IMG/VR virus record: IMGVR_UViG_3300032220_000391
Location: 1 to 35,447 of that record
Strand: one strand, 5' to 3'
From: a virus
Length of the DNA stretch: 35,447 bases
The translations under genes and the position numbers were made by a program. The notes beneath the pieces are model-generated. The model made no database searches. It worked only from the letters and a program-made list of their open reading frames with translations, and was not told the DNA's origin. Every line of letters starts with the position of its first letter. Positions within the stretch are counted from its first letter, which is position 1. Positions 5,902-14,569 of the stretch are shown here, one piece after another.

Positions 5902-6114
5902 ATGGAATTAAAAAGTCAGAAGGAACTAGTCTTAAATTATTTAGGAAAAAATAAGTCCATCACATCATGGGATGCTATCAAGTTGTATCGTATCACACGA
6001 TTAGCGTCTATCATCCATTTATTAAGGGCGGAAGGGTATAAGATATTTACCGCCAAAGAGCAGATTGGTGATAAGAATTGGGCTCGTTATGTCTTGATGA
6101 AGGATAAGCCATGA
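5902..6114 (+). CDS. Small helix-turn-helix protein (HTH_39-like)
   Basis: A 70-residue winged-helix-type protein: QKELVLNYLGKNKSITSWDA, then IKLYRITRLASIIHLLRAEGYKI. This matches the pattern of a small phage HTH family (helix, SIT-S-DAI, LYxITRLAxxIxxLRxEGY, then a beta wing ending in RYVL). It is likely a DNA-binding regulator. The start at 5902 is chosen over an upstream in-frame ATG at 5755 because CAGGAG lies eight bases before it and the longer frame would overlap two other genes. Its stop overlaps the next start as ATGA. Confidence 0.75.
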   Translation: MELKSQKELVLNYLGKNKSITSWDAIKLYRITRLASIIHLLRAEGYKIFTAKEQIGDKNWARYVLMKDKP

Positions 6115-6302
6115 ACACACCATACGATACAGGCAAGGTAAAAATAGGTATTAATTACAAGCAACCCATTTATATGGAGTGCGACAGGGACATGCTTTAT
6201 CTACAGTCATGCCTACTCAAAAAGGATAGCCCATCTTATAAACAGTTTGCTTGTGTAGCTGTATTGGTGTCTCTTACCTTTGGATGGTTTGTATTCAAAT
6301 GA
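6111..6302 (+). CDS. Small tail-anchored membrane protein
   Basis: A 63-residue protein with a soluble N-terminus (MNTPYDTGKVKIGINYKQP, then MECDRDMLYLQSCLL) and one C-terminal hydrophobic helix (FACVAVLVSLTFGWFVF, ~46-62). The N-terminal YDTGKVKIG pattern followed by a single C-terminal helix is seen in small phage proteins of unknown role. It overlaps both neighbours by ATGA and is the second membrane protein in this early group. Confidence 0.65.
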   Translation: MNTPYDTGKVKIGINYKQPIYMECDRDMLYLQSCLLKKDSPSYKQFACVAVLVSLTFGWFVFK

Positions 6303-6532
6303 ACATTCGAGAAAAGGCAAGGCAATTAGGAGTCCCACCAACAACCCTCGAATACCGCATAAAACACGGTTGGGAAGAGTCTAGGTGGGGCTACCGTCGT
6401 CCTATCATTGAGAAAGGATATAAGCTCTGCTCTGTCTGTAAGAAGGTCAAGGCGGAGTTCTTATTCTATAAAAGAAAAAGTCGTAGAGGTTACCTGAGTT
6501 GGTGCAAGGCTTGTAAAAAGAGCCCCTGTTAA
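6299..6532 (+). CDS. HTH plus zinc-ribbon protein
   Basis: A 77-residue protein; the start at 6299 is chosen because it overlaps the previous stop as ATGA. The N-terminus (REKARQLGVPPTTLEYRIKH) looks like a resolvase/HNH-associated HTH. The C-terminus holds two Cys pairs, CSVCKKVK and CKAC, spaced as a zinc ribbon of the type that precedes HNH nuclease cores (CSVC-KxVK-F-Y-KRK-GY-W-CKAC). No HNH core follows: the frame ends KKSPC. It may be a trimmed homing-endonuclease remnant or an independent DNA-binding protein. Its last codons lie inside the convergent terminator hairpin. Confidence 0.7.
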   Translation: MNIREKARQLGVPPTTLEYRIKHGWEESRWGYRRPIIEKGYKLCSVCKKVKAEFLFYKRKSRRGYLSWCKACKKSPC

Positions 6533-6538
6533 GGGGCT
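6521..6538 (-). terminator. Terminator between convergent operons
   Basis: AGCCCCT-GTTA-AGGGGCT is a perfect 7-bp GC-rich stem. Read on the minus strand it is followed by CTTTTTAC, making it a good rho-independent terminator for the late operon. Read on the plus strand it is followed by TTAAAT and would be weaker. It lies 15 bases beyond the last late gene and overlaps the stop of the last early gene. Confidence 0.8.
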
Positions 6539-6553
6539 TAAATACTACTCACG

Positions 6554-7381
6554 TTAGGGACTGTATGGGGAAGACGCTCCCATAGAGTTATCAGTTTGAC
6601 TACTAGGCTGACCAATAGTTGGGTTTTGCTTGCGTAGGTAGTCATAAAGCATTAATGCGAATGGGGAGGCGAACGCAGCTGTTGCTCCAACCCCTTTTGC
6701 AATTGCTGTTGGTGGGCTAACAGGAGGTAGCATAGAAGCAGCAGAACCTGCAGCACCCATTCCTGCTATTACCGCCCCAGGAATATCACCTTGTTGGGCA
6801 CGATTATAAGACTCTGAGCCTTGTAAAGCACCACCGCCTAGACTCAATGCTCCACCAAGCCTTGGACCTGTTTTTTGACCCATTGCACTACTAACAGAAC
6901 CTAATTTTTGTCCCATCGCCTCTAAAGGAGACAATATCTTTTGCATGATATTTTGTGGTGGTGGCTCAGGTAAGGCTCTCGTAAAGTTAGGAAATTTATT
7001 CCGTAAGTCGGTATTCCTTCTAACCCCTTTAGCAACTTCACTTTGAGCCTCTTGGTAGTTTCTCCAATTAGCTACGCTGTCTTGAACATTAACACCCCTA
7101 GGATTATATGCAGTTTTAGCAGGAGCGGAGCTTGTGGGTGTAAGGGTACTTGCCAACACTCGTTGAGCGGTTGGACCTACTACTGCACCTGCTACTGCGC
7201 CTGCTACAGTAGGTCTAGTTGGGTCAATAATATTAGGCTGACCAAGGGTAACACTACCGCCCTGCACAGGCTCTTCTTTAGTAATTAAACTTGCATAAGG
7301 ATTCTCTTGCTTAACTTCTTCTTCACCCTTACGAACAGGAGCGTCTTCATCAATTAATTTTAGATATGGATTATCAGGCAT
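6554..7381 (-). CDS. Internal/ejection-type virion protein, last late gene
   Basis: A 275-residue protein opening with two copies of an NPYxxLI motif (NPYLKLIDED and NPYASLITKEE, the second near residue 27). A hydrophobic Ala/Gly/Val stretch (TVAGAVAGAVVGP), a Pro-rich middle, and a Gly/Ala-rich C-terminal region with possible membrane segments (GAVIAGMGAAGSAASMLPP; GATAAFASPFALMLYDYLRK) follow. Short NPYxxLI openings and glycine-zipper segments are typical of internal virion proteins of short-tailed phages, which are expelled to form a DNA channel across the host envelope. Function is inferred from composition and from its place after three similar large proteins. Confidence 0.6.
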   Translation of the reverse strand: MPDNPYLKLIDEDAPVRKGEEEVKQENPYASLITKEEPVQGGSVTLGQPNIIDPTRPTVAGAVAGAVVGPTAQRVLASTLTPTSSAPAKTAYNPRGVNVQDSVANWRNYQEAQSEVAKGVRRNTDLRNKFPNFTRALPEPPPQNIMQKILSPLEAMGQKLGSVSSAMGQKTGPRLGGALSLGGGALQGSESYNRAQQGDIPGAVIAGMGAAGSAASMLPPVSPPTAIAKGVGATAAFASPFALMLYDYLRKQNPTIGQPSSQTDNSMGASSPYSP

Positions 7382-9165
7382 TATTTAATCCCCATTCGAC
7401 TAGCAGAAATCTTAGCGGCTTCTTCTACTGCGTCCATATAGTTCTTACGCATTAATTTGGTTTCTTTAGACATAATAAAGTCTGTATAAGATACTGAAGG
7501 ACGACCCTTGTTTAACTCATAATATCGGTTTGCCATATCTTGCTCAAATTGCCCTTGAATCTTTAATCGATTGGCAATGTACTTTAAAAACTCAGCAGAG
7601 TTGGCAGGCGTACCATAGACGCTCTTAACCATCTTATCTTCGTAATTTGATACTGAACCCTTCATTTTCGAGGCTTGTTCAATTGATATTTGGTTTAGTA
7701 AGGATTCAACACGTTGAACCGCAGCTTGTTGTGCAGGGCTTAAATTCTTTCTCAAACTCTCTTCAATCGGAAAGCCTGCTTGAAAGTTACCAACCTTAAT
7801 ACCGTTTTCAAGGAAATTAGCCAAACCCTTAGCCAAGTCTTTATCCCCTCGTAATAAACCAAACGCAGCCTCATTACCTGAAACAGCGTTATATAGTTGA
7901 TTACCAATCAAGGCTTGCTTTTCACCTGCCTCTATCATGTCAGGTATTGCACTCATCCTCTCTTGGATTTTTTCAATATCCTTCTTCATTAAATCTCGTT
8001 TTACTTCTATTGGGAATCCTGCATACTTGTCGGTACTTGCTACTAACACACCTTCTTGTTGTGCAGGCTTACCACCAAGCATGCTCTGTAATGGAGGATA
8101 ATCTAATGGGTTAATTGACTTTCTATCAGGAGTCTTTATACCAATCTCTACATGTGGATTTGTTGACTTACCTGTTGAGCCAAGATTGCCAATAATGTCA
8201 CCTGCCTTAATAACATCCCCATCTTTGACACTTGTCTTATCCAAATGAGCGTAGTAAGAATGATGACCATCATCGTGCTGTACAACCACTGTATTGCCGT
8301 ATTGACCAATAGGTGATGCATTGATAACCGTGCCACCAAAAAGTGCTTTAAGGGGCTCTCCTGCCTTTCCTGCAAGGTCAATTCCATTATGCATTGTTTC
8401 TCTTTTGCTAATGGGGTCAATCCTCATCCCAAATGGGCTAGTAACGGTTAGATTTGAGCCGAGAAGGTTGGTTATTTTGCTAACATCTATTGGCTGATTT
8501 TTAGTTGGCTCTGATGGCTTTTCAGGCTGTGGAGCTGTTGTATTTTTAATCAACGCATCTTTAATATACTGAGGTAAAGTTGCAACAGCCTCATCACCAT
8601 ATTGCGCTCTGAATTTCTGTAAGTCCATGCCCTTACTAACAACGTCCATGAACAACTTATCTCTTTCTGTCTTGAGTTTTTCAGTTTCTACGTTCATCGA
8701 GAACATTTGCTTAACCATCTCAGCACGTTTAGGAGATAGTTGGGCAATTACAGGATAAAGTTCTTGTAAGGTGCTAATTTGGTTTTTATCAATGTTGCCT
8801 TGAGAAAGAGCACTTTCCGCCTCAGTTGGGGATAATCCTAGTTTATTACCAATTAAATCTAAAGCCTTGGCATCATTTTGCATTTCGTATTTTTGACCTG
8901 CAATAGATGCTCGCATTTGTGCTAAAGAAGGGGCTAGTTTTTGTTGCTCAGCCTGTTGTCTACCAAATTCAGATGCACCTGACGCTAAAGCCTCTGACCA
9001 ATGACCTGTTGGCGTAGGCTTACCAAGAGCACCTGCAAGTGAGAATAGGTTAGGCTCGGCTTGTCCTTGTAAAGACTCCATTACCTTGTTTAAAGCATCT
9101 AAATACTCTTTTTGAGCAGATGTATCCCCACCAAATGAGGTTACAGGTACAGTAGGTAGTGCCAT
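7381..9165 (-). CDS. Ejection-type virion protein with M23 peptidase domain
   Basis: A 594-residue protein. Helical, Gln-rich N-terminus (1-205), Pro/Lys linker, LytM/M23 metallopeptidase domain (~235-350), then a long helical C-terminus. M23 landmarks: SPFGMRIDP, HNGID (His259, Asp263), YAHL (His307) and the STGKSTNPHVEIG loop. In standard M23 enzymes the loop is PHLHF, with the second His binding zinc; here His338 is kept but the zinc His is Glu340. The domain probably opens peptidoglycan cross-links during genome entry, if active with a His-Asp-Glu site. The stop abuts the next gene's start at 7381. Confidence 0.8.
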   Translation of the reverse strand: MALPTVPVTSFGGDTSAQKEYLDALNKVMESLQGQAEPNLFSLAGALGKPTPTGHWSEALASGASEFGRQQAEQQKLAPSLAQMRASIAGQKYEMQNDAKALDLIGNKLGLSPTEAESALSQGNIDKNQISTLQELYPVIAQLSPKRAEMVKQMFSMNVETEKLKTERDKLFMDVVSKGMDLQKFRAQYGDEAVATLPQYIKDALIKNTTAPQPEKPSEPTKNQPIDVSKITNLLGSNLTVTSPFGMRIDPISKRETMHNGIDLAGKAGEPLKALFGGTVINASPIGQYGNTVVVQHDDGHHSYYAHLDKTSVKDGDVIKAGDIIGNLGSTGKSTNPHVEIGIKTPDRKSINPLDYPPLQSMLGGKPAQQEGVLVASTDKYAGFPIEVKRDLMKKDIEKIQERMSAIPDMIEAGEKQALIGNQLYNAVSGNEAAFGLLRGDKDLAKGLANFLENGIKVGNFQAGFPIEESLRKNLSPAQQAAVQRVESLLNQISIEQASKMKGSVSNYEDKMVKSVYGTPANSAEFLKYIANRLKIQGQFEQDMANRYYELNKGRPSVSYTDFIMSKETKLMRKNYMDAVEEAAKISASRMGIK

Positions 9166-9199
9166 ATTATTTCCTTAAACTTTGTTCATTTATATTGCA

Positions 9200-11143
9200 T
9201 TATGCATCTGGGTCGTAATTAGAATAATCATAAACATTTGAATCATTTACATCTGAGCCGTCATCAAATGAAACATTTCCTGGGTTACCACTATTTAATA
9301 AATTTTGTGCCATTCTATCTGCGTCTGTGGCATTTGGGTCAGCATATGCATCATAGTTAGGATTTGGTCTACCATCAGGTAATGTTTTCATACTTGCTGA
9401 AACATCACCTATACTTGTTGAAGTTGTTGTATTGGTGCTTGGATTAGCTGTATAAGTACCGCCTGTGAGTCTTTTTATAAGACTGTCTAATCCGCTATAT
9501 AAATTACCACCTGCGGATTTTCCATCAGCCCCTGGCTTAGCTAATGCACCTAACAATGTGCCGACAGACATAATTTGCTGTAATGGCGATGTTTGGAATT
9601 GTCCCTGTTGTCCTGGCCCTGTTTGCGATGCGCTAACACTAGTAGGTATGGTATATCCTCTGAGTAGAGCAGACTGATTAGCTAACTGTTGCATTGGGAA
9701 TAGCTGTTGATTCTGACCAATTATCTGCTGTTGCTGTCCTAGTGTGGATAGAGCATTAACATCACCTAAGCCTAACTGTTGCGTTGAATTGGCAAGTGTT
9801 CCGAGTTGTTGAGCCGCGGCTATTCTATTTGCCATATCTTGTTGCATAGCCTGCTGTTGTTGTGCTGTCAATCCTAATTCAGCATTAGCAATTACATCAC
9901 CCAAGGCTTGTGCTCCACGCTTAGAGCCAAACTGTCCTGAACCGACAATACCTGCGGTTGCTTGTGGGGCTAAGTTCCTTGCTATGTTCGCCTGTCCAAC
10001 ATCACCAATCGCTTGAGCAAGATTTGTATTGCCTACGCTAGATGCTAAATTAATAGCATTTTGTAGTGTGGGTTGATAGTTACCTACATTCTGTGATGCT
10101 AGATTAAAGGCTTGCTCTTGTAATGGTTGTGCGCCTACATATTGAGCATCCTGAGCTGCCCTACCACCTTGTGTTGCTAACTGATTTAAGTAGTCAGTGT
10201 AGAAAGTAGGAGCAGCGGTTACTTGCTGTTGAGTGGTTGTAACATTTGGAAGTATGCCACCCTGACCAAAAGAACCTGAAGACGCAGACCCAGGAGTTAC
10301 TCCTAAATTAGGCGCAGGCGTAGAGCCTGTGGTTGGTGTTGTAGCATAGGTACTTAAAGGATTAGTAGCCATATTAGTTGTTCCTGTAGGTATTGCTGTT
10401 TGTAAATTGCTAAGTGAGCCTTGTATCATTGTTTGAGGTGGCTGTAACACAGGGCTTGGTTGCTGTGCTTGATTATAAAAAGGCTGTATTAACTGTTGCT
10501 TTGCATCCATAGACAGAGGATTGCCTTGGTCATCTAATACATTTGCATTTTTATAGTAATTAGAATCAAACTCAGGATTTTTCATTGCAGTTTGCACATC
10601 TTGAGCTGTGTAATTTCTTTGAACATAATTAGGGTCAGTTGGCTCTTGTCTAAACATTGCACCTTGACTTGAGCCTTGTTGACCAAACAAATTATCTTGT
10701 GGCTGATACGGCATACTATTTTGTTTATTAATTAAATCTTGTTGCCCTAAATATGAAACATAGTCTTGAGGCGGTGATGGCATCATGTCACGGAATTCGC
10801 CAGTAAAAGGAGCATTTCTATAGCTATCAGCATCTGCATAAAACTTTTTTAAGTAGGCTGTATATTGTGGGTCAGCTTGTCCTGCGTCATCTATTGCTTT
10901 AATTTGCGTGTTTAAATCGCCACCAAAATTGTTTTTGTCATTAAAATAATTAATTCTAGGGTTTGGGCCTACATATTTATAGTCAAGAACTTCTTGCGTA
11001 GCAGGTTGTTGTCCTAGCCCTGAAAATCCTGTATTTTGTGGCATACCTGTCGGCAAAGCACCCTGCTGAGGAGCGGACGCATCATTGCCCATAGTCTGAC
11101 TTGGGTTTACTGATGCGCTTGCAAATGTTGGGTTGAGTGCCAT
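9200..11143 (-). CDS. Large Gln/Asn-rich internal virion protein
   Basis: A 647-residue protein. The first ~330 residues are low-complexity and rich in Gln, Pro, Asn and Thr. Residues ~340-500 are alpha-helical with Ala/Gln heptads (LQNAINLASSVGNTNLAQAI, LTAQQQQAMQQDMANRIAAA) and a conserved-looking GSGQFGSKRGAQALGD. The C-terminus is Ser/Thr/Asp-rich (DDGSDVNDSNVYDYSNYD). GSGQFGS-R-A-AL patterns recur in internal proteins of marine and freshwater short-tailed phages. It is likely part of the ejected DNA-channel complex with its neighbours. No enzyme motif seen. Confidence 0.65.
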   Translation of the reverse strand: MALNPTFASASVNPSQTMGNDASAPQQGALPTGMPQNTGFSGLGQQPATQEVLDYKYVGPNPRINYFNDKNNFGGDLNTQIKAIDDAGQADPQYTAYLKKFYADADSYRNAPFTGEFRDMMPSPPQDYVSYLGQQDLINKQNSMPYQPQDNLFGQQGSSQGAMFRQEPTDPNYVQRNYTAQDVQTAMKNPEFDSNYYKNANVLDDQGNPLSMDAKQQLIQPFYNQAQQPSPVLQPPQTMIQGSLSNLQTAIPTGTTNMATNPLSTYATTPTTGSTPAPNLGVTPGSASSGSFGQGGILPNVTTTQQQVTAAPTFYTDYLNQLATQGGRAAQDAQYVGAQPLQEQAFNLASQNVGNYQPTLQNAINLASSVGNTNLAQAIGDVGQANIARNLAPQATAGIVGSGQFGSKRGAQALGDVIANAELGLTAQQQQAMQQDMANRIAAAQQLGTLANSTQQLGLGDVNALSTLGQQQQIIGQNQQLFPMQQLANQSALLRGYTIPTSVSASQTGPGQQGQFQTSPLQQIMSVGTLLGALAKPGADGKSAGGNLYSGLDSLIKRLTGGTYTANPSTNTTTSTSIGDVSASMKTLPDGRPNPNYDAYADPNATDADRMAQNLLNSGNPGNVSFDDGSDVNDSNVYDYSNYDPDA

Positions 11144-11145
11144 AA

Positions 11146-13443
11146 TTATCCCTTGCTATGCCGTTTTAGTGCTTCTTTCATGTATTCCAATGGTGATGCT
11201 TTTGGAGGTATTTTGTCAACAGGGGCTGACCTTTTGTGTTCTCTTAAAGACTGCCTAAAGTGGTCAAGCAGTTTTGCTCCTGCATCACTTGAGCCATTAC
11301 CTAATTGTGCCACAGTATCGGCATCAAATACATACTCTCCGTCGGCTAACATAGCAGGAATATCGTCAGATTGTCCGTCACCTGCCCCTTTAACATAATG
11401 CCCTGTTGCGCCTGTTATGAACTCAGGAACATGCCCATATTCCATTCCATGGATATGACCACCATCAGCAAAACTTGGCAGGTCTAAATTGGTTGATATG
11501 CCTTTACCCATAAAATTTGTCATAAAGTCATTAGGGTTTTGAGCCTGTGCAACCTGAGCACTTTGAGATAAGGGAGCTTTTCCTTGGGGAGATGCTCCGA
11601 GCATATTTAATAATTTAGGATTAATTGTAGACAATTGTGGGTACATTTGTTTCAATTCGGCTAATAATTGTGGGTTGTTGTTGTACACAGGTGCTCCTGC
11701 TAGGCTAGTTGCTGAAACGGATAAGGGTGCGGTAACCGCAGGTATTGCTTGCGCTCCTGTACTTGGCATTGAAAAGGAATTATCAGTTGCCGTCGGTAAT
11801 GCGCCTGTTGTTTTAGGAGGTGTAGTAGTGGTTGTACTAGGTAATGTACTTGTTCCTACAGACGTTGTAGGAGTTGTTGTAGGGGTCGTTGTAGGAGGTG
11901 TTACAGTTGGAACTACCTCATCAGTCGGTGTTTTGCCTTCTACTTTTAACTCGCCTGCTGTTAAATCAGGAGTTATAGGAGTTAAAGGAGGAGTTGTTGT
12001 GCCAACAGGCGATGTACCTGTTTCATTAGGAGTTATTACAGGCAATACATTTGTGCCTGCAGGCGTATAACCTGACATTTTTGTTGCAAGTGTAGGCTCG
12101 ATACCTTGAGCAAGTAAAGCCTGAAAATAAGTTTCTGAATCTTGTTGGTCTGCAGGATTAGGGCTTAATGGAGATGTAGGCTCATTATCTACAGGCTTAG
12201 GCTCTAAATAAGGCGTGCCATCTTTATTAATGGGATTGCCATTCCCATCACTAAATCCTGTTGGACTTTTTGTATCTTCCATGACAACACCACTAATACT
12301 TACTGTACCTGTGGGTTCTTTATATACTACAGAAGTTGTATCAGGTAATGTACCCTCAGGAACAATAACACCACTATTACTTACAATACCTGTTGAGCCA
12401 TCGGCTAAAATAATTTTAGTCCCTGGGGTTTTGTCAGTATAATCGCCTGCAAAGTTTATATCACCATACTTATTGGAAGTATCTTCACCCCACACAGACG
12501 TAGTAATAGACTTAGTTGCATCGTTTGTTTTCTGTGATGCAGTAGGTCTAAACTCAGCAGAAATTGCACTACCCAAAACTGATGGTGCATTAGCAATAAT
12601 TGCATCACCTATATCATTTCCACCAAGAGCTGCCCTTGTTCCAATATTCGCAATAGATGAAGTAGCTGCGACGGCACTATTTAATTGCCCTGGGTCTAAA
12701 TTATTAACAATTGAACCTGCGTATGCACCAATACCTGAAGCCGCTAAACTAGTGCCTATTAAAGTACCAACATCACCTTTTCCTGTAGCAGCCCCTGCTA
12801 TACCTGATGCAACAGAATTAGATATAACATTAGAAAGTTGATTTACTGATATTCCTGTTGAGGCAGACATTTCTTGAAGAGTCATTAGACCTGCTACTTG
12901 GTCACCACCTCCAAGAATGCTTGTTGATATATCCATTCCACTAGTAGAAACAGCACCACCAAATGCACCACCTGCTGCACCTGCTAATGCCCCTTTTAAT
13001 GGGTCACCACCACGAAGAGATGCTGTTAATGCGCCTGTACCTGCGCCTAACATAGCACCACCAAGAGTAGCCGCTGCGAATGTACTTGCTCCTGCGCCCA
13101 ATACTGCTGTTCCTAATGCAGTTCCTAGCCCAGGGGCAGCGAACGATAAAGCAATTTGAGCAACTGTTGCCCAACCACCAGGGATTACTTCGTTTACCTT
13201 ATCATCAATTTGTGTGCCAATTTTACTAATAGGCTCAGTGACAGGCTGTAATATAACGTCATCAAATTTAGCCAAGTCGTCGCTAATTGCTTGAACAGGG
13301 TCATCAATAAATGCCTCTGCTGTGTCATTAAATCCTGACTTTTCAAATGGTGCAGTAACTATTTCAGAGGCTCTATCAAAAGTTTCTACTATGGTAGGAC
13401 CTACAACAGGAATATCTTCAGTGTGTGAGCGTACCCAATTCAT
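11146..13443 (-). CDS. Large internal virion protein with glycine zippers and DGG/DGE tail
   Basis: A 765-residue protein. A charged N-terminus (~1-90) precedes a Gly/Ala-rich hydrophobic region (~95-300: APGLGTALGTAVLGAGAS, GGAMLGAGTGALTAS, GALAGAAGGAFGGA) able to form glycine-zipper membrane helices. A Thr/Pro-rich low-complexity linker (~450-560) follows. The C-terminus has FADGGHIHGMEYGHVPE and DDIPAMLADGEYVFDADTVA, a pattern found at the ends of many phage tail and internal proteins, then a basic helix. It overlaps the previous gene as ATGA. Likely an ejection/channel protein by composition and position. Confidence 0.65.
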   Translation of the reverse strand: MNWVRSHTEDIPVVGPTIVETFDRASEIVTAPFEKSGFNDTAEAFIDDPVQAISDDLAKFDDVILQPVTEPISKIGTQIDDKVNEVIPGGWATVAQIALSFAAPGLGTALGTAVLGAGASTFAAATLGGAMLGAGTGALTASLRGGDPLKGALAGAAGGAFGGAVSTSGMDISTSILGGGDQVAGLMTLQEMSASTGISVNQLSNVISNSVASGIAGAATGKGDVGTLIGTSLAASGIGAYAGSIVNNLDPGQLNSAVAATSSIANIGTRAALGGNDIGDAIIANAPSVLGSAISAEFRPTASQKTNDATKSITTSVWGEDTSNKYGDINFAGDYTDKTPGTKIILADGSTGIVSNSGVIVPEGTLPDTTSVVYKEPTGTVSISGVVMEDTKSPTGFSDGNGNPINKDGTPYLEPKPVDNEPTSPLSPNPADQQDSETYFQALLAQGIEPTLATKMSGYTPAGTNVLPVITPNETGTSPVGTTTPPLTPITPDLTAGELKVEGKTPTDEVVPTVTPPTTTPTTTPTTSVGTSTLPSTTTTTPPKTTGALPTATDNSFSMPSTGAQAIPAVTAPLSVSATSLAGAPVYNNNPQLLAELKQMYPQLSTINPKLLNMLGASPQGKAPLSQSAQVAQAQNPNDFMTNFMGKGISTNLDLPSFADGGHIHGMEYGHVPEFITGATGHYVKGAGDGQSDDIPAMLADGEYVFDADTVAQLGNGSSDAGAKLLDHFRQSLREHKRSAPVDKIPPKASPLEYMKEALKRHSKG

Positions 13444-13874
13444 TTTTTACCCTTTGCATTCAAATAGGTAATAACCATATAATCGCCTTGTTTAAGGTCA
13501 TCAGATTTTTTAATGTCTTCATTAGGTAATTTATATTTTGTAAGTGTTTTTAATAACGACTTATTAAAATAACAAATTGCCACATCAACATCTTGCTTTT
13601 TCATCAGCGAAAAAAAGACATGACAATTTGTCAGGAATGACTTTAAAGGTTCTGCATTAATTGTGTGATAGTAAATTACAGAACCTACATTTTGGTCAAT
13701 CACAAAAAGTGTATTTCTTACACGAACAATTTGTAAATCATCTTCCATGAATTGTTTAAATAGCCCAATTCCTTGCTCAAGGGTTATTACATTATTATAA
13801 TTTTTTTTAAGGTCTTTTTCTATAATATCAGTAACAGTCATTCTTTTTGATTTAGCTAATTCTAAAGCCATCAT
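13440..13874 (-). CDS. Possible degenerate acetyltransferase-like virion protein
   Basis: A 144-residue protein, starting MM. Either ATG is possible; the second (13871) lies seven bases from AAGGAG and may be better. No certain family. The predicted order is strand (RNTLFVID), strand (GSVIYYHTI), long helix (EPLKSFLTNCHVFFSLMKK), strand plus helix (DVAICYFNKSLLKTLTKYKL) and a final strand (DYMVITYL). This resembles the second half of GNAT folds and the plan of T7 gp13, a small internal virion protein of similar size that also sits between tail and large core proteins. That relation is inference from topology and synteny. It overlaps both neighbours by ATGA. Confidence 0.55.
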   Translation of the reverse strand: MMALELAKSKRMTVTDIIEKDLKKNYNNVITLEQGIGLFKQFMEDDLQIVRVRNTLFVIDQNVGSVIYYHTINAEPLKSFLTNCHVFFSLMKKQDVDVAICYFNKSLLKTLTKYKLPNEDIKKSDDLKQGDYMVITYLNAKGKK

Positions 13875-14569
13875 GCAACTCCTTGCAAGTACATGTCATC
13901 ATTTGTGTGACTAGGATGAAATTTAGGTAGGTATATCTTTAGCATAGGAATTAAGACATTTGTAGTAACAAAAGCACTCCAAACTAACGCATCTTTCCAT
14001 GTACTAATATGCTTAAATTGTCCTTCAGATATTGTCTTTCTGAGCGTGTAGCCTATTAAAAACTTCATCACATAGCGTTGGTTGATAACGGCAATCTTCC
14101 TTAAATCAGCATCTGTATGACCTAAATAACGCCATAAATCAACAGCAAGGCTTTTATGTCCTAACTCTTCTTTAGCATGCCAACAAAATAATTTATAATC
14201 CCTACCCTTACGATGACCCCATCTATTTAATACTGAACGAGACATACAAGACGCTAAGTGTTCTATAGAAACCATAATGCCTAACCAAAATTGCATTTTT
14301 GGCTTGCGATGAATAGCACGAGTACGCTTAAATTCAACTTCCTCTAATTCTTGCAATTGATTTCTTTTATTAAAAGACTCATGTGCAGATGCGTGTGCCA
14401 ACTCTTCTTTCATAAAGTTTACCATGCGAGACTTTAACTCAGCATCATGAACTAATGGTAGATAGTGTTCTATAACGCATGCAAAAGCTCTCTCCCAAGC
14501 AGGGAATAGTATGCTAGATGCGTTGCCATAATGCGTCCAAATAGGGGAGTTATCACACCAATATTTCAT
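13871..14569 (-). CDS. Ferritin-like di-iron 'metal-dependent hydrolase' (PF10118/COG3687 type)
   Basis: A 232-residue, nearly all-helical protein. FPAWERAFACVIEHYLP gives Glu26. FMKEELAHASAHESFN gives Glu56-x-x-His59 and His63. SIEHLASC gives Glu103. WHAKEELGHKSLAVDLW gives Glu135-x-x-His138. The set Glu, ExxH, Glu, ExxH is the di-iron carboxylate arrangement, and spacing and flanking residues follow the PF10118 'predicted metal-dependent hydrolase' family of bacteria. Its substrate is not known; acyl or lipid chemistry is only a possibility. A C-terminal hydrophobic helix (KDALVWSAFVTTNVLIPML) may touch membrane. It lies among virion genes and is coupled to both neighbours by ATGA, so it is probably made late and perhaps packaged. 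Confidence 0.78.
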   Translation of the reverse strand: MKYWCDNSPIWTHYGNASSILFPAWERAFACVIEHYLPLVHDAELKSRMVNFMKEELAHASAHESFNKRNQLQELEEVEFKRTRAIHRKPKMQFWLGIMVSIEHLASCMSRSVLNRWGHRKGRDYKLFCWHAKEELGHKSLAVDLWRYLGHTDADLRKIAVINQRYVMKFLIGYTLRKTISEGQFKHISTWKDALVWSAFVTTNVLIPMLKIYLPKFHPSHTNDDMYLQGVA

